Origin: Caballeronia sp. NK8
GTDB taxonomy: Bacteria > Pseudomonadota > Gammaproteobacteria > Burkholderiales > Burkholderiaceae
Length of the DNA: 64,000 nucleotides
Assembly: GCF_018408855.1 (NCBI RefSeq)
Contig: NZ_AP024322.1
Span: forward strand, 3,005,136-3,069,135
Direction: 5' to 3'
In this document: positions 46,953-55,429 of the stretch, one piece after another
How positions within the stretch are numbered: position 1 is the first letter of the stretch
Layout of the letters: every line of letters starts with the position of its first letter
Translations under genes and position numbers: made by a program
Notes under the pieces: generated by a model
Told to the model about the DNA's origin: nothing
The model's input: only the letters and a program-made list of their open reading frames with translations
The model's database searches: none

Positions 46953-48860
46953 ATGGCCAGGTCCGCGTTTCAAACCAATCCAATCGCCTTGCGAGAGCTA
47001 CTCGACGACTGTGACAGGGGCGCTCTTCAATTGCCCGACTTTCAGCGCAGTTGGGTATGGGATGAAGACCGCATCAAAAGCCTGATTGCGTCCATCTCTC
47101 GGGCCTTTCCAGTTGGCGCACTGATGACCTTGGAGACGGGAGGTGACGTTGAGTTTAAGCCTCGGCCGGTTGAGGGCGCTCCAAGCTCTGCTCAGTCGGC
47201 GGCCCCGCGTTCACTTCTCCTTGACGGTCAACAGCGTATGACGTCGCTCTATCAGGTAACACTTCGTGGGAAAGTCGTCGAGACCGTTACGCCAAAAAAC
47301 AAGAAGGTCAAACGCTGGTTCTATATCGATATCAGAAAAGCGATGGACCCTTCATGTGACCGGGAAGATGCCATTGTTGGTGTGCCGGAAGACCGGGTCG
47401 TCCGCACGGATTTCGGGCGCTCTGAGGTTCTTGACCTGACTACCCCAGAACGCGAGTACGAAACGCTAATGTACCCCGTTTCGCAAGTATTCGACTGGGA
47501 TTCTTGGCAGGACGGCTTCCAAGAGTATTGGCGCGGAGATGAACACTCAGACACGCGGAAGTTGTTCAAAGCATTTAAGCAGGCGATTCTCGAGAATTTC
47601 AAAGACTACCGGGTACCGGTTATCGCGCTGGACAGGTCGACGTCTAAGGAAGCAGTGTGCGTCGTGTTTGAAAAGGTCAATACCGGAGGCAAGCCGCTTG
47701 ACGCATTCGAACTCGTTACGGCGATGTATGCCGCCGAAGGGCACGAACTTCGAAAGGATTGGTTCGGTAGTGAAAAAACGAAGGGCCGGCAGAGTCGCTT
47801 TGCAGAGACGTTGCGTCCCGCGGGTGCTGCTTCGGGCATCATCGCGAACGTCACCAATACGGACTTCTTGCAAGCAATCTCGCTTTTTTACACTCGGGAG
47901 AAGCGGCGAGAGGCAGAGCAAGCCAAAAAATCTGGAAAAGAATTACCGTCGGTCAGTGGAAATCGACAGGCGCTCCTGAACCTACCCTTGGCTGCTTACA
48001 AGAAGTATGAGGCACAAGTCGAGACTGGGTTTACTCACGCAGCTAAGTTTCTTCATATGCTGCATATATACCGGGTGTTCGACTTACCTTACCAGTCGCA
48101 AATCGTTCCGCTTGCGGCGATTCTAGCCGACATAGGAACTGCATGGGAGCACGATACCGTTCGCACAAAACTGGTTCAGTGGTATTGGAATGGTGTTTTT
48201 GGCGAGTTGTATGGTTCAGCGGTCGACTCGCGTTTCGCGCGCGATTTTTTGGAAGTGCCTGCATGGCTGAACGGTGGGCCAGAACCGACGACAATCAGCG
48301 AAACTATTTTCCGAGCTGACCGACTTAAAACGATGCGAATGCGCCTATCGGCTGCATACAAGGGCGTTAACGCCCTGCTTATGCGGGATGGCGCCCGCGA
48401 TTTTCGCTCTGGGCAGAAATTTGACCATACTGTGTTCTTCGGAGAAAACGTCGATATTCACCATATCTTTCCACAAGACTGGTGTAAAACGAACGGCATC
48501 AAGCCGGCCGTGTACGATTCGATTATCAACAAAACCCCTTTGTCCTACCGAACAAATCGGATTATCGGTGGAGTGGCGCCGTCCGAGTATCTTGCGAAGC
48601 TTGAAGGCGGTAATTCGACAACCCCGCCTATTGACCGGGAACGATTGAACGAGCATCTTGAGTCGCACTTCATCAATTCGAGTCTGCTTCGAAGCGATTC
48701 GTTCGAAGCGTTTATGTCCGACCGACAAAAGCAGTTATTGGCTTTGATTGAAGACGCAATGGGGAAGCGTGCGTATGCCGGGGAGACTCGTGAGGAGGGT
48801 GAAGATTACGAGTCAGACGAGGCGACTTTGGAGGCCGATTTGACGATGGATGTCGCATAA
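46953..48860 (+). CDS. DUF262/HNH protein (GmrSD-like type IV restriction enzyme)
   Basis: 635 residues from the ATG at 46953; an in-frame GTG at 46908 would add 15. The N-terminal DUF262 domain has LPDFQRSWVWDEDRIKSLI and the ParB/Srx-like motif LLLDGQQRMTSLYQ (about 87-100). The C-terminal HNH-like motif is VDIHHIFPQDW (about 500), then INKTPLSYRTNRIIGG. DUF262/DUF1524-type proteins hydrolyse NTP and cut modified phage DNA. It follows zorD by 53 bases on the same strand and may share its transcript, widening the phage range covered. Confidence 0.85.
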   Translation: MARSAFQTNPIALRELLDDCDRGALQLPDFQRSWVWDEDRIKSLIASISRAFPVGALMTLETGGDVEFKPRPVEGAPSSAQSAAPRSLLLDGQQRMTSLYQVTLRGKVVETVTPKNKKVKRWFYIDIRKAMDPSCDREDAIVGVPEDRVVRTDFGRSEVLDLTTPEREYETLMYPVSQVFDWDSWQDGFQEYWRGDEHSDTRKLFKAFKQAILENFKDYRVPVIALDRSTSKEAVCVVFEKVNTGGKPLDAFELVTAMYAAEGHELRKDWFGSEKTKGRQSRFAETLRPAGAASGIIANVTNTDFLQAISLFYTREKRREAEQAKKSGKELPSVSGNRQALLNLPLAAYKKYEAQVETGFTHAAKFLHMLHIYRVFDLPYQSQIVPLAAILADIGTAWEHDTVRTKLVQWYWNGVFGELYGSAVDSRFARDFLEVPAWLNGGPEPTTISETIFRADRLKTMRMRLSAAYKGVNALLMRDGARDFRSGQKFDHTVFFGENVDIHHIFPQDWCKTNGIKPAVYDSIINKTPLSYRTNRIIGGVAPSEYLAKLEGGNSTTPPIDRERLNEHLESHFINSSLLRSDSFEAFMSDRQKQLLALIEDAMGKRAYAGETREEGEDYESDEATLEADLTMDVA

Positions 48861-49444
48861 CGCAATCGCGGTTGCCAGGTGGCAACGACCCCCAAAAGCG
48901 GGTGCTGAGAGCATAGCGAAAGCTGACTTTTGCTCGATGAGAGTGCCGGCTCAGCACTCAAAAAGCGGATGCCGGAAAGGAGCGCACGATGGGAAGTATC
49001 CACCGTCTAACCACCGGAGGGGGATGCTATTTGGTCGTTGTCTAAGCTTTGACATCCGGCGAAATCTCATCGCTTTTCCCACCGTGGATGGGAAGAGTGT
49101 TGCGAGAATTGGCTGGGATTTGGTATAGCGTTGTGTGTCGTCGACCGAATGGAGGGTTTAGCGTAAAGCGTTCAAATCATGAGAACAGGACTTTTGGCGC
49201 ATCGACCTGAAGTTGCTCGGAAAGGCTAGTCCGTCCAAAACTTATGAGAAAGCGAGGAACTCAGACGCTGAGCGCAGAGCTTCGATTGCTTCACGCCTAC
49301 AGCATGCGATGAGCTCGAGATACAGTGAACCCGGCTAAGCCTAATTCCGCAGCGGCTTAGCCGGGTTCGCCTTTGTTTCATGAGGCTGCGGATTGGCCCC
49401 ATTGGCGCTGCTACCTGATAAGGCTTCACTTACCACTTACTCCG
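48861..49444. other. Intergenic region with a strong hairpin
   Basis: No credible gene. It lies between the convergent DUF262 and replicase genes. Apart from the hairpin at 49328-49367 I see only scattered short frames. Confidence 0.5.
49328..49380. terminator. Terminator with 14-bp perfect stem
   Basis: AACCCGGCTAAGCC (49328-49341) pairs perfectly with 49354-49367, twelve-base loop, then a CTTTGTTT tract on the plus strand. It would separate the DUF262 and replicase transcripts. Confidence 0.75.
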
Positions 49445-50377
49445 TCACTCACCGCTCGCACGCAGCCACGCGGCAATCGTCGGATGCGACACGCCGAGCT
49501 GTAAGGCAATTGCACGGTTTGACAGTCCTTGCAGCGCAAGACTAATGGCCACGGACCGTTGTTCTTCCGTCGCCGCACGGCGTGCCGCGCCCGAAGCAAC
49601 GCCACCGCGCCGGCCTCGTTCTGCCTGCACAGCTCGAAAGCCTGCCGGAGTCGTATTCCTCCATGTCCACCTACTGACGCTACGGCCAATACCTATCACT
49701 TCGTTCAGCCCCATGGGGTCATCGAACGTATTGAGTGACAACGCTTGCTGAATACAGGCTTCACGCCACCGATTCTCTGCACCAGGCCCCCAGTACGCTC
49801 GAATGGCTCGTACAGCCCACGCCGACAGCATCTCGAACAAGTCGCAATTGCGGCTAAAGCCTTCCGGCTTCGGGCGGCGAGGTAACGACGACGGCAAATC
49901 AACGTAATCGGCTAGCAGACCCAGTTCGTACTGCGGGCAGTTTGCTGGCTCCCACAGCTTCCAGCGTTCATTCAACGGGTTTTTCGCAGTAGGGCCATTG
50001 AAGGCCACGTCCGCATCCATGCGTAACATGTAAGCGTGCTCAATCGCTGCCAGATAGCGTTGGGGGTGTTTTCTAGCTGCATCAGTCACGCACACGGGTG
50101 CGGCAAGTGCGTAGCCGATGTGTGCATGTCCGTTTGCCGGATTCGTTACAACGTAGGTCGGTGGCGGCAAATCAGCGTCGGTCCACGCGCTTGCGGCGTC
50201 TGCCCGGTCGATGTCAAAAATGAGCCAGCACGCGAGCGCTGGGTTGCTCATTTGCATGTAGGGCAGAGTCAGCGCTGTTGAAAGTGGCCGTACTCTTGAT
50301 GCATTTTTTTCGATGCCGCACCATGGTTTGTGCGGCGCGTATTCTTCTATCAGGTCTCTGAGGGCGGACGACGACAT
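49445..50377 (-). CDS. Plasmid-type replicase/primase-like protein
   Basis: 310 residues from the ATG at 50377, with AGAGG six bases upstream. LIFDIDRADAA (about 55) and YVVTNPANGHAHIGYAL (about 75-91) match the replicase family of ColE2-type plasmids and phage-like islands. A PriCT-like region sits in the middle, and the C terminus has a helix-turn-helix (LSNRAIALQLGVSHPTIAAWL). Such proteins prime replication at their own origin. In an integrated island it could drive replication after excision. The HTH protein upstream is probably its partner. Confidence 0.75.
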   Translation of the reverse strand: MSSSALRDLIEEYAPHKPWCGIEKNASRVRPLSTALTLPYMQMSNPALACWLIFDIDRADAASAWTDADLPPPTYVVTNPANGHAHIGYALAAPVCVTDAARKHPQRYLAAIEHAYMLRMDADVAFNGPTAKNPLNERWKLWEPANCPQYELGLLADYVDLPSSLPRRPKPEGFSRNCDLFEMLSAWAVRAIRAYWGPGAENRWREACIQQALSLNTFDDPMGLNEVIGIGRSVSRWTWRNTTPAGFRAVQAERGRRGGVASGAARRAATEEQRSVAISLALQGLSNRAIALQLGVSHPTIAAWLRASGE

Positions 50378-50482
50378 GACACACCTCTGGGTGTGCCACA
50401 CCAGCAACTAACTATATTTATGCCTTTGCACTGCTACGAAATATTTCCTCCGCGTGCTTGTGCGGCGGATAAGATTCCGCGC

Positions 50483-50848
50483 CTATACTCGATTGTCGGT
50501 GAGTAACAACGCGCTTTGCGCGCACCCCGCTCCGGTTCCAGCCGGAGCGGGGTGCGAAGAGCTGCGAACTACCGCGTACCGCTCGGTCACGGTTCGGATA
50601 ATTAGAGACGACCGCCGACGCTCGCGCCGTTGAATGGGACGACCGGTCGTTGGCATCGTGGTCTGCGTGGGAAGTGACTGTCGTTTGGCATCTAGCCAAG
50701 CGTCGACGTCTTCGGACCGAAAGCGAATCCGGTTGCCCAGTTTGATAGCACTGGGAAGGTCTCCACCGGAAGAATGGCGGTTATAAATGGTTTGCACTGC
50801 CAGACCAAGGAATGCGGCCAATGCGTGGGGCGACATGAGTTGTTGCAT
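50483..50848 (-). CDS. Excisionase/MerR-type HTH protein
   Basis: 121 residues. The first 55 are a HTH_17 domain: LAAFLGLAVQTIYNRHSSGG, then PSAIKLGNRIRFRSEDVDAWL. The C-terminal half is basic and low in complexity. Proteins of this kind act as excisionases or regulate the replicase. It lies 105 bases upstream of the replicase gene on the same strand. Confidence 0.72.
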   Translation of the reverse strand: MQQLMSPHALAAFLGLAVQTIYNRHSSGGDLPSAIKLGNRIRFRSEDVDAWLDAKRQSLPTQTTMPTTGRPIQRRERRRSSLIIRTVTERYAVVRSSSHPAPAGTGAGCAQSALLLTDNRV

Positions 50849-51025
50849 GAGTCACGCTTCTGTTTGCAGTCACATGACTGCATAAAGTATAAGCGCGCGT
50901 TACCTCCATTTACCGTGTCAAACGGTGACAGCGATGCAAAAAAATGTATTGAAATTCGATTGCCGTAGAGCGACTGAAAGAGCGCTATTTTTAAGCCATC
51001 GCCCGCGGCAATGCTACGCACCAAA

Positions 51026-51046
51026 AAGTGTCCTATAAGGACACTT
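51026..51046. promoter_or_regulatory. Perfect palindrome in the gap between HTH and membrane-protein genes
   Basis: AAGTGTCC (51026-51033) and GGACACTT (51039-51046) around TATAA. It lies in the 294-base gap upstream of the HTH gene at 50848, together with an AT-rich stretch. It is a likely operator or replication-control site; the protein that binds it is unknown. Confidence 0.45.
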
Positions 51047-51142
51047 CACGCTTTGCTCAACCGGTGGCCGATTTCCATCGGGTGCTGAACGAAGAAAACG
51101 CCCTCGATGCCTGATGGGCCAAGAGGGCTAGAGTTCTCGTTT

Positions 51143-51544
51143 TCATCTGCTGTTCGAGTTTGCACGTTTCGTGCGGCGCGTTGCGCGACATTTTTCCAGC
51201 TCTTCCCTGAGCGAGTCTATCTCTGTTTGCATACCATCTGCTCGTCGAAGGAGCTGCCCGACTTGGTACCAGTAGGCATAGCCTAAATCTCCATCCGCCA
51301 GCGCGAGTTCATGGATTTTACGAAGTGCAATGTCTAGGTCAATCTGATTTTCGGACGTCACATCGCGGCCTCGAGGAAGCGAAAGTTGGCGCTCACTTGA
51401 CGAAACTGGGGAGCGCCTGAGGAAGCTCCCCTCCTTCACATAGCGTCTTTTGATGCGCAATAAAAGCAAGCTGAAAAGGAATCCGACCGCCGGCACATAC
51501 AGAAGCGGCAGGTTTGGGAGAACGGTGTCCAGAATTTCCTTCAC
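51143..51544 (-). CDS. Hypothetical single-pass membrane protein
   Basis: 133 residues. One membrane helix is near the N terminus (LPLLYVPAVGFLFSLLLL, about 12-29), followed by a basic stop-transfer segment and a soluble helical part with a coiled coil near the end (IDSLREELEKCRATRR). No family is recognised. It overlaps the upstream gene by 4 bases (51541-51544), so the two act or are at least made together. Confidence 0.65.
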   Translation of the reverse strand: MKEILDTVLPNLPLLYVPAVGFLFSLLLLRIKRRYVKEGSFLRRSPVSSSERQLSLPRGRDVTSENQIDLDIALRKIHELALADGDLGYAYWYQVGQLLRRADGMQTEIDSLREELEKCRATRRTKRANSNSR

Positions 51545-52227
51545 GGCTTTGCGAGTCGTGAAGTATGGCCCTTCGCGAAACCTGCTGCGGCCGTCAGTGC
51601 TGTCTTGACCTCTCCAATCCTAAGAAGTTGAAGCGGTGTACGGCCATCAAGCTCTTCAGTCGCAGTGGTGAAAAAATCCCACATGACCCACCCTGATTTG
51701 TCGCGCAGGCGACGTATGACCTTCGCGAGGTCATTTCGGTCAATGATTTCTGAAATAAAAAATGCAGGGTAGTACCTTGCTCGGCCGGCATTCGCGCTGA
51801 AGATTCGTCTCAAAGAAACGTCTCGTCGCAATTTTTCGACTGAGATATTCGCGGCGAGACAAAAGTCCTTCTCGCGGAGCAGCTTTCCCGCTCGAACAAG
51901 TGCGCGGCGGTCTGCCAACGCACCTTGATTCTTTCCTTCGAGTTCCGATTCTTGAGCTTTCGAAAGGTCGCGGAAGCGCTTACGCAGTTCCTCACCTTCT
52001 TCATACATCGCGCTCAGGTCGAGGTTGTACACCGTTGCGACACCAATGACTTTCCATAGGTCGCTCTTAAATCTTTGCCCGAGTTCCGCAGCTGGAAGGT
52101 CCCGCCATGCCTCGACGCCTTCCGGGTCGACCAAGAGAGCAGCAACCACGGCGCGACGAATTGCATAGTTCACTCGTGCGTCTTTGAGCGCCGAGATGTC
52201 CTCTGTTTGACGAGCGGGCCGCACCAT
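51541..52227 (-). CDS. Hypothetical protein with Xre/MbcA-like C terminus
   Basis: 228 residues, soluble and charged. The C-terminal part (WDFFTTATEELDGRTPLQLLRIGEVKTAL split around 190-215) resembles the DUF2384 fold of Xre/MbcA/ParS antitoxins, where DGRTPLELL is typical. There is no adjacent RES-domain toxin; instead it is coupled to a membrane protein. It could be a DNA-binding regulator. Function is unknown. Confidence 0.6.
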   Translation of the reverse strand: MVRPARQTEDISALKDARVNYAIRRAVVAALLVDPEGVEAWRDLPAAELGQRFKSDLWKVIGVATVYNLDLSAMYEEGEELRKRFRDLSKAQESELEGKNQGALADRRALVRAGKLLREKDFCLAANISVEKLRRDVSLRRIFSANAGRARYYPAFFISEIIDRNDLAKVIRRLRDKSGWVMWDFFTTATEELDGRTPLQLLRIGEVKTALTAAAGFAKGHTSRLAKP

Positions 52228-52529
52228 TGTGATTCCTCGTTTTGACGTGTGAATACGCGTCTGATTTCAGGCAAGTACAGGACATCGGCCGAGCCTTCAG
52301 TGATGGCGTCAGTTGTACACAAAAAACAAGCTAGCAAGCTCGATTGATTATCGTCAACAAATAATTCGCAATGCTTGGCAAATTGCTTATTTAACGCTAT
52401 ACGGAGGCAGTTTTTATTGTTGCAAAGATGCGATACCGCGCGTTAGACCTGGCGCAAGGAAGTCACAAGATTGTTCTTTTGAACGAGCGCCTATATCGCG
52501 ACCACCGTGCGGCATGAGACCGGAGGGCA

Positions 52530-52602
52530 GCAAGGTCACACAAAATGTCCGGCTACCAGCACTTCTGACTTGCGCGAGAAGACAAGGTCACCGAGATTGT
52601 CC
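52530..52602 (-). repeat. Two inverted copies of the 22-bp core motif
   Basis: GACAAGGTCACCGAGATTGT at 52581-52600 (then CC) matches the reverse complement of the tandem-array core at 19 of 22 positions. A weaker copy is at 52530-52550 (CAAGGTCAC...ATGTCC), 52 bases apart from the first. Confidence 0.6.
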
Positions 52603-52716
52603 GGAATTCTGGGCGCGGGCGGCATGACAGCGCGATTTTTTTCTGATGAAACGCCCTGTTGAACCGGCTACGCGAACGAAATCTTGATTGTTTCGGTGCT
52701 CCAGCAGGAACTCTAA

Positions 52717-52898
52717 GGACAATTATTGTGACCTTGTCGTCGCGGACGCAGTCATCCGGACAATTCCGGTGACTTTGTCGTCGCGGACACAGTCATCCGG
52801 ACAATTCCGGTGACTTTGTCGTCGCGGACGCGGTCATCCGGACAATTATTGTGACCTTGTCGTCACGGCCCTCATCACCCGGACAATTCCGGTGACCG
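52717..52898 (+). repeat. 41-bp tandem repeat array, 4 full units and one partial
   Basis: Units begin at 52717, 52758, 52799, 52840 and 52881, exactly 41 bases apart, each opening with GGACAATT and containing GTGACYTTGTCGTC. Units 1 and 4 have ATTGT after the opening; units 2, 3 and the partial unit have CCGG. There are no variable spacers, so it is not CRISPR. Confidence 0.9.
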
Positions 52899-53369
52899 TC
52901 CGTCAGTTCACAAATGCGCAAAATCACTGAGCGTTACAAAGCGCTGTGGCCATATCTCGGAATGGCGACGGTCGCCACCTCGGAACGACGTTGGCGGGTC
53001 GGCGTGACCGTCATCGTGCCGAGAAATCGCTTCGTCCTTATGCGAAACTGCCATGGTTGCGCGCAGGAGGAAAAAATATCGCTATTCATTGGCTTTATCG
53101 CCTATTTTTTTATTTCAACGGCGCTTACAGAATATTCGGCACAACAAGCGCCAAAAAACCTTCCCGGACGCTCTATTTTGGTGCAAAAGCGCGATTTTTC
53201 GCGGGTTTTATCCATGGCAGTTTCGCATAAGGCAAGGGAAGATTCCGCACGTACGCGGCACCCATTTACCTGTTGTGCAGTCGGGTCACGCCAAGTTCAG
53301 GTCCGCTAGCGAAGGACATACGAGCGCTGCCTTGGCAGTACCGCTTCCGGCGACTTTCATAGCCACGCG

Positions 53370-53663
53370 CTAGGCGTCACCAAGGCGTAGCTCCAGAAAT
53401 GCATGAGAACTCGGTGATTTGCTTACTATCGAATCGAGAATGCTTAAGCTCAGCTTGAGTTCATATTCGCAGTAGTCAGACAGCGCTTCGTCAAACACAT
53501 CAGCAGCATCGAGTCTGATACGTGCGACAAGCACACGTTTGAGCAAGTCAAACAGTTCTGCCTGTGATGGCGCTTCGGATATCGCCAATTCGACCTCCGC
53601 TGTTTGTGAGAAACCTTTACCGGTGTGCGACAACCCGCTAAATGCCGTTGGGACGACAACCAC
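53370..53663 (-). CDS. Hypothetical protein
   Basis: Up to 97 residues from a GTG at 53663. The text is acidic and helical (AELFDLLKRVLVARIRLDAADVFDEALSDY split over about 35-65) and ends ELRLGDA, with natural-looking codon use. No family is recognised and the start is weak. Probably real, since the helix pattern is coherent over the whole length. Confidence 0.42.
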   Translation of the reverse strand: MVVVPTAFSGLSHTGKGFSQTAEVELAISEAPSQAELFDLLKRVLVARIRLDAADVFDEALSDYCEYELKLSLSILDSIVSKSPSSHAFLELRLGDA

Positions 53664-53737
53664 TCACGATTTTGTCAATTCTATGGCTGTGCTGCCGCGA
53701 TTGCGCGCAGTGGCCATAGGAGACCGTTGGGTAATCG

Positions 53738-53800
53738 TGCCCTACTAGGGCACGACGTGTCACATCCGCCAGCTTCTCGGGAGCGCCGCCCTACTAGGGC
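53738..53800. repeat. Two 13-15-bp palindromes 49 bases apart
   Basis: GCCCTACTAGGGC occurs at 53739-53751 and 53788-53800, each perfect around a central C; the first extends to 15 bp. The bases after each copy are also similar (CATCCG near the middle). The second overlaps the stop codon of the gene ending at 53794. Confidence 0.6.
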
Positions 53801-54246
53801 ACAGGACGCGTTACATCCGTCGGCTTCGCGCCATGGCGAGGCAAACCGTCGGTGTAGGGCTGGACACCTCCGTGCGCGAGCATCACTGGAACGGCGTCGG
53901 CCAAGTGTGGAAATTTTGCCTTGAAAAGCGCCGGCTCCTCCAGAATGATGGCCTCGGGCAAGTCTCTCAGCGCTATGGCGGCATTGAGGCCCGCCTTGCG
54001 CAGGGCACTCACGTCGTCGAGCAAAGACCCCATTCGCGGAATCGCCTCGTCTTCTTTATAAATTCGAAGATGACATGCCTGTTCCACTGTCAGAGTAGGC
54101 GTGAGCTGCGCGTCCAACACGGTTCGCAGCAGCCGCCTCACCCGTGAAAAGCTCTCGTTTGACCCCGACACTTCTTCGTTGCGTGCGGAGGGGCGAGCGC
54201 CGGTTGAATGGATTAGTTTCAAATAAGGTTGCTTTTCCTCAGGCAT
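53794..54246 (-). CDS. Hypothetical protein
   Basis: 150 residues from the ATG at 54246 (MPEEKQPYLKLIHST); an ATG at 54300 would add 18. A helical middle part reads VRRLLRTVLDAQLTPTLTVE, and a loosely hydrophobic part follows. No family is recognised. It is near the right end of the island, where small regulatory genes are common. Its stop codon lies inside a palindrome. Confidence 0.5.
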   Translation of the reverse strand: MPEEKQPYLKLIHSTGARPSARNEEVSGSNESFSRVRRLLRTVLDAQLTPTLTVEQACHLRIYKEDEAIPRMGSLLDDVSALRKAGLNAAIALRDLPEAIILEEPALFKAKFPHLADAVPVMLAHGGVQPYTDGLPRHGAKPTDVTRPVP

Positions 54247-54262
54247 TACAACACTTTCGAGT

Positions 54263-54538
54263 GTGAAAGCGGGAAAGTGTACTTCAGAGCGGGCAGCCAT
54301 TCGAAGCGATTTACATGCTCTGAAGAACTTGCTAGCGAATCAGGGCGGCCTGCGGGCAAAGCTGGCGCTCCTCGACGTCAGGCTCTTCAGGATGCACGCG
54401 GCCGCATGCTTCTCGTGCCCCAAGGTGCCGATTCAAACCGAAGTGGGTACGTCGCGAGGCGGCCGCACGAAGGTTATTTGGTTGAAGCGGGCGTATCTTA
54501 AGCCTATCGTGCAGGCGACTGAGCCTGCGTTTGCTTGA
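54263..54538 (+). CDS. Possible small protein near the island end
   Basis: Up to 91 residues, beginning MKAGKCTSERAAIRSDLHAL and then a basic part with FSCPKVPIQTEVG. It is divergent from the gene above. No family is recognised, and other frames in the same stretch are open as well, so coding is uncertain. Confidence 0.28.
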   Translation: MKAGKCTSERAAIRSDLHALKNLLANQGGLRAKLALLDVRLFRMHAAACFSCPKVPIQTEVGTSRGGRTKVIWLKRAYLKPIVQATEPAFA

Positions 54539-54805
54539 TGGCATGAATGGGCGCCTCCCCCAAAAGGCTGGCAAGTACAGAACATCTGACTTAGGCTGCA
54601 CTCAGCAGGACTCGAGGCGGATTTTGCCGGGCGTGGCCAACAGCGTCACGCGGTGAGGGGCTGTGCGAATCTGACCTGCTTTACACCAAAAACAGGCAGT
54701 TGCACTGCGCGAATTTGGCGATACTTCGTGAAGTTGCGGTGCCACTCCGCCGTACTGTTGCAATTGTCGTGGTCGGATGCTAAGGCCGGATTTGCAGCCC
54801 CACCG

Positions 54806-54834
54806 GTTTTGGGGCATGGGGTGGGGCATGCAGG
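54806..54834 (+). promoter_or_regulatory. Candidate integrase arm-site repeats near attR
   Basis: Two close copies of TGGGGCAT occur between about 54810 and 54830. Similar GGGGCA bases lie at 11034-11050 near attL. P4-type integrases bind such repeats beside both att cores. This is a resemblance only. Confidence 0.3.
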
Positions 54835-54893
54835 AAAGTTACCGCGAGAGATTCCGAACTATTGTTTTGGTGTTTTCGCAACAGTTCAGGGGC

Positions 54894-54913
54894 CCTCCTC
54901 ACCACGAATTCAA
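54894..54913 (+). repeat. Candidate attR
   Basis: CCTCCTCACCACGAATTCAA aligns with the tRNA-Ala 3' end and flank (10905-10925) at 18 of 21 positions. Immediately after it is a strong terminator of the kind expected right behind a tRNA gene, so this is probably the native downstream flank of tRNA-Ala pushed 44 kb away. Confidence 0.55.
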
Positions 54914-54942
54914 AAGGGCCTGGCTCAAACGCCAGGCCCTTT
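54913..54942 (+). terminator. Strong terminator, probably the original tRNA-Ala terminator
   Basis: Perfect 12-bp stem (54913-54924 with 54931-54942), six-base loop, and a T-rich tail. No gene in the island needs it in this position, but a tRNA ending at 54908 would. Confidence 0.8.
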
Positions 54943-55018
54943 CTCATTCCACCCGCCTCTGCCGTTTTCTCTTCCCACCGCGCTAAACTGCCTCTCACAT
55001 CGAACGCAAGAGGCCCCC

Positions 55019-55426
55019 ATGCACTTCAAGATCCTTGAAATCGATCACGTCGTGATCCGTTGCGACGATCTCGACAACATGGTCAATTTCTATCGCACCG
55101 TGCTGGGTTGCCCAATCGAGAAGGAACAGCGCGACATCGGCCTCGTGCAAATGCGCGCCGGCCGCTCGCTGATCGATCTGCTGGCCGTCGGCGCAAGTAT
55201 CGACCGCCCGGACAGCGGCCAGCCGAGCGAGGGCCGAAACATGGATCACCTCTGCGTGCGCGTCGAGCCGTTCGATGCCGATGCCTTGCGCGCGCACCTC
55301 GAAAAGCACGGCGCCCGTATCGGCGAAGAAGCGCGGCGTTACGGCGCCGAGGGCTTCGGACCATCGCTCTATCTGTTCGATCCTGAAGGCAACATGGTCG
55401 AACTGAAAGGGCCGCCCGAAGCCTGA
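55019..55426 (+). CDS. VOC family protein (glyoxalase/dioxygenase fold)
   Basis: 135 residues. Paired beta-alpha-beta-beta-beta modules: EIDHVVIRCDDLDNMVNFYR (about 6-25) and MDHLCVRVEPFDADALRAHL (about 76-95). The metal positions are His 9, His 78 and Glu 129 (DPEGNMVELKGP). This is the size of glyoxalase I-like or fosfomycin-resistance-like enzymes; the substrate cannot be told. It is the first ordinary chromosomal gene after the island. Confidence 0.9.
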   Translation: MHFKILEIDHVVIRCDDLDNMVNFYRTVLGCPIEKEQRDIGLVQMRAGRSLIDLLAVGASIDRPDSGQPSEGRNMDHLCVRVEPFDADALRAHLEKHGARIGEEARRYGAEGFGPSLYLFDPEGNMVELKGPPEA

Positions 55427-55429
55427 CGC

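Larger units (their letters stand above)
52228..53369. other. 1.1-kb noncoding region with repeat arrays
   Basis: AT-rich up to about 52430, then inverted repeat copies (52530-52602), a 41-bp tandem array (52717-52898), and a stretch to 53369 in which several frames are open but none looks like a protein. This is the largest gene-free block in the island and may hold an origin or partition site. Confidence 0.5.

Noticed and set aside
52717..52898. CRISPR array
   Set aside because: The units are contiguous and nearly identical over all 41 bases with no unique spacers, and no cas gene is in the window.
52914..53373. Protein genes in three overlapping plus-strand frames
   Set aside because: The frames overlap one another, have no ribosome site and read as arginine-, histidine- and phenylalanine-rich text without a coherent fold.
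54653..55018. N-terminal extension of the VOC protein to 54653
   Set aside because: The extension crosses the candidate attR and a strong terminator. The ATG at 55019 gives the standard glyoxalase-fold N terminus.
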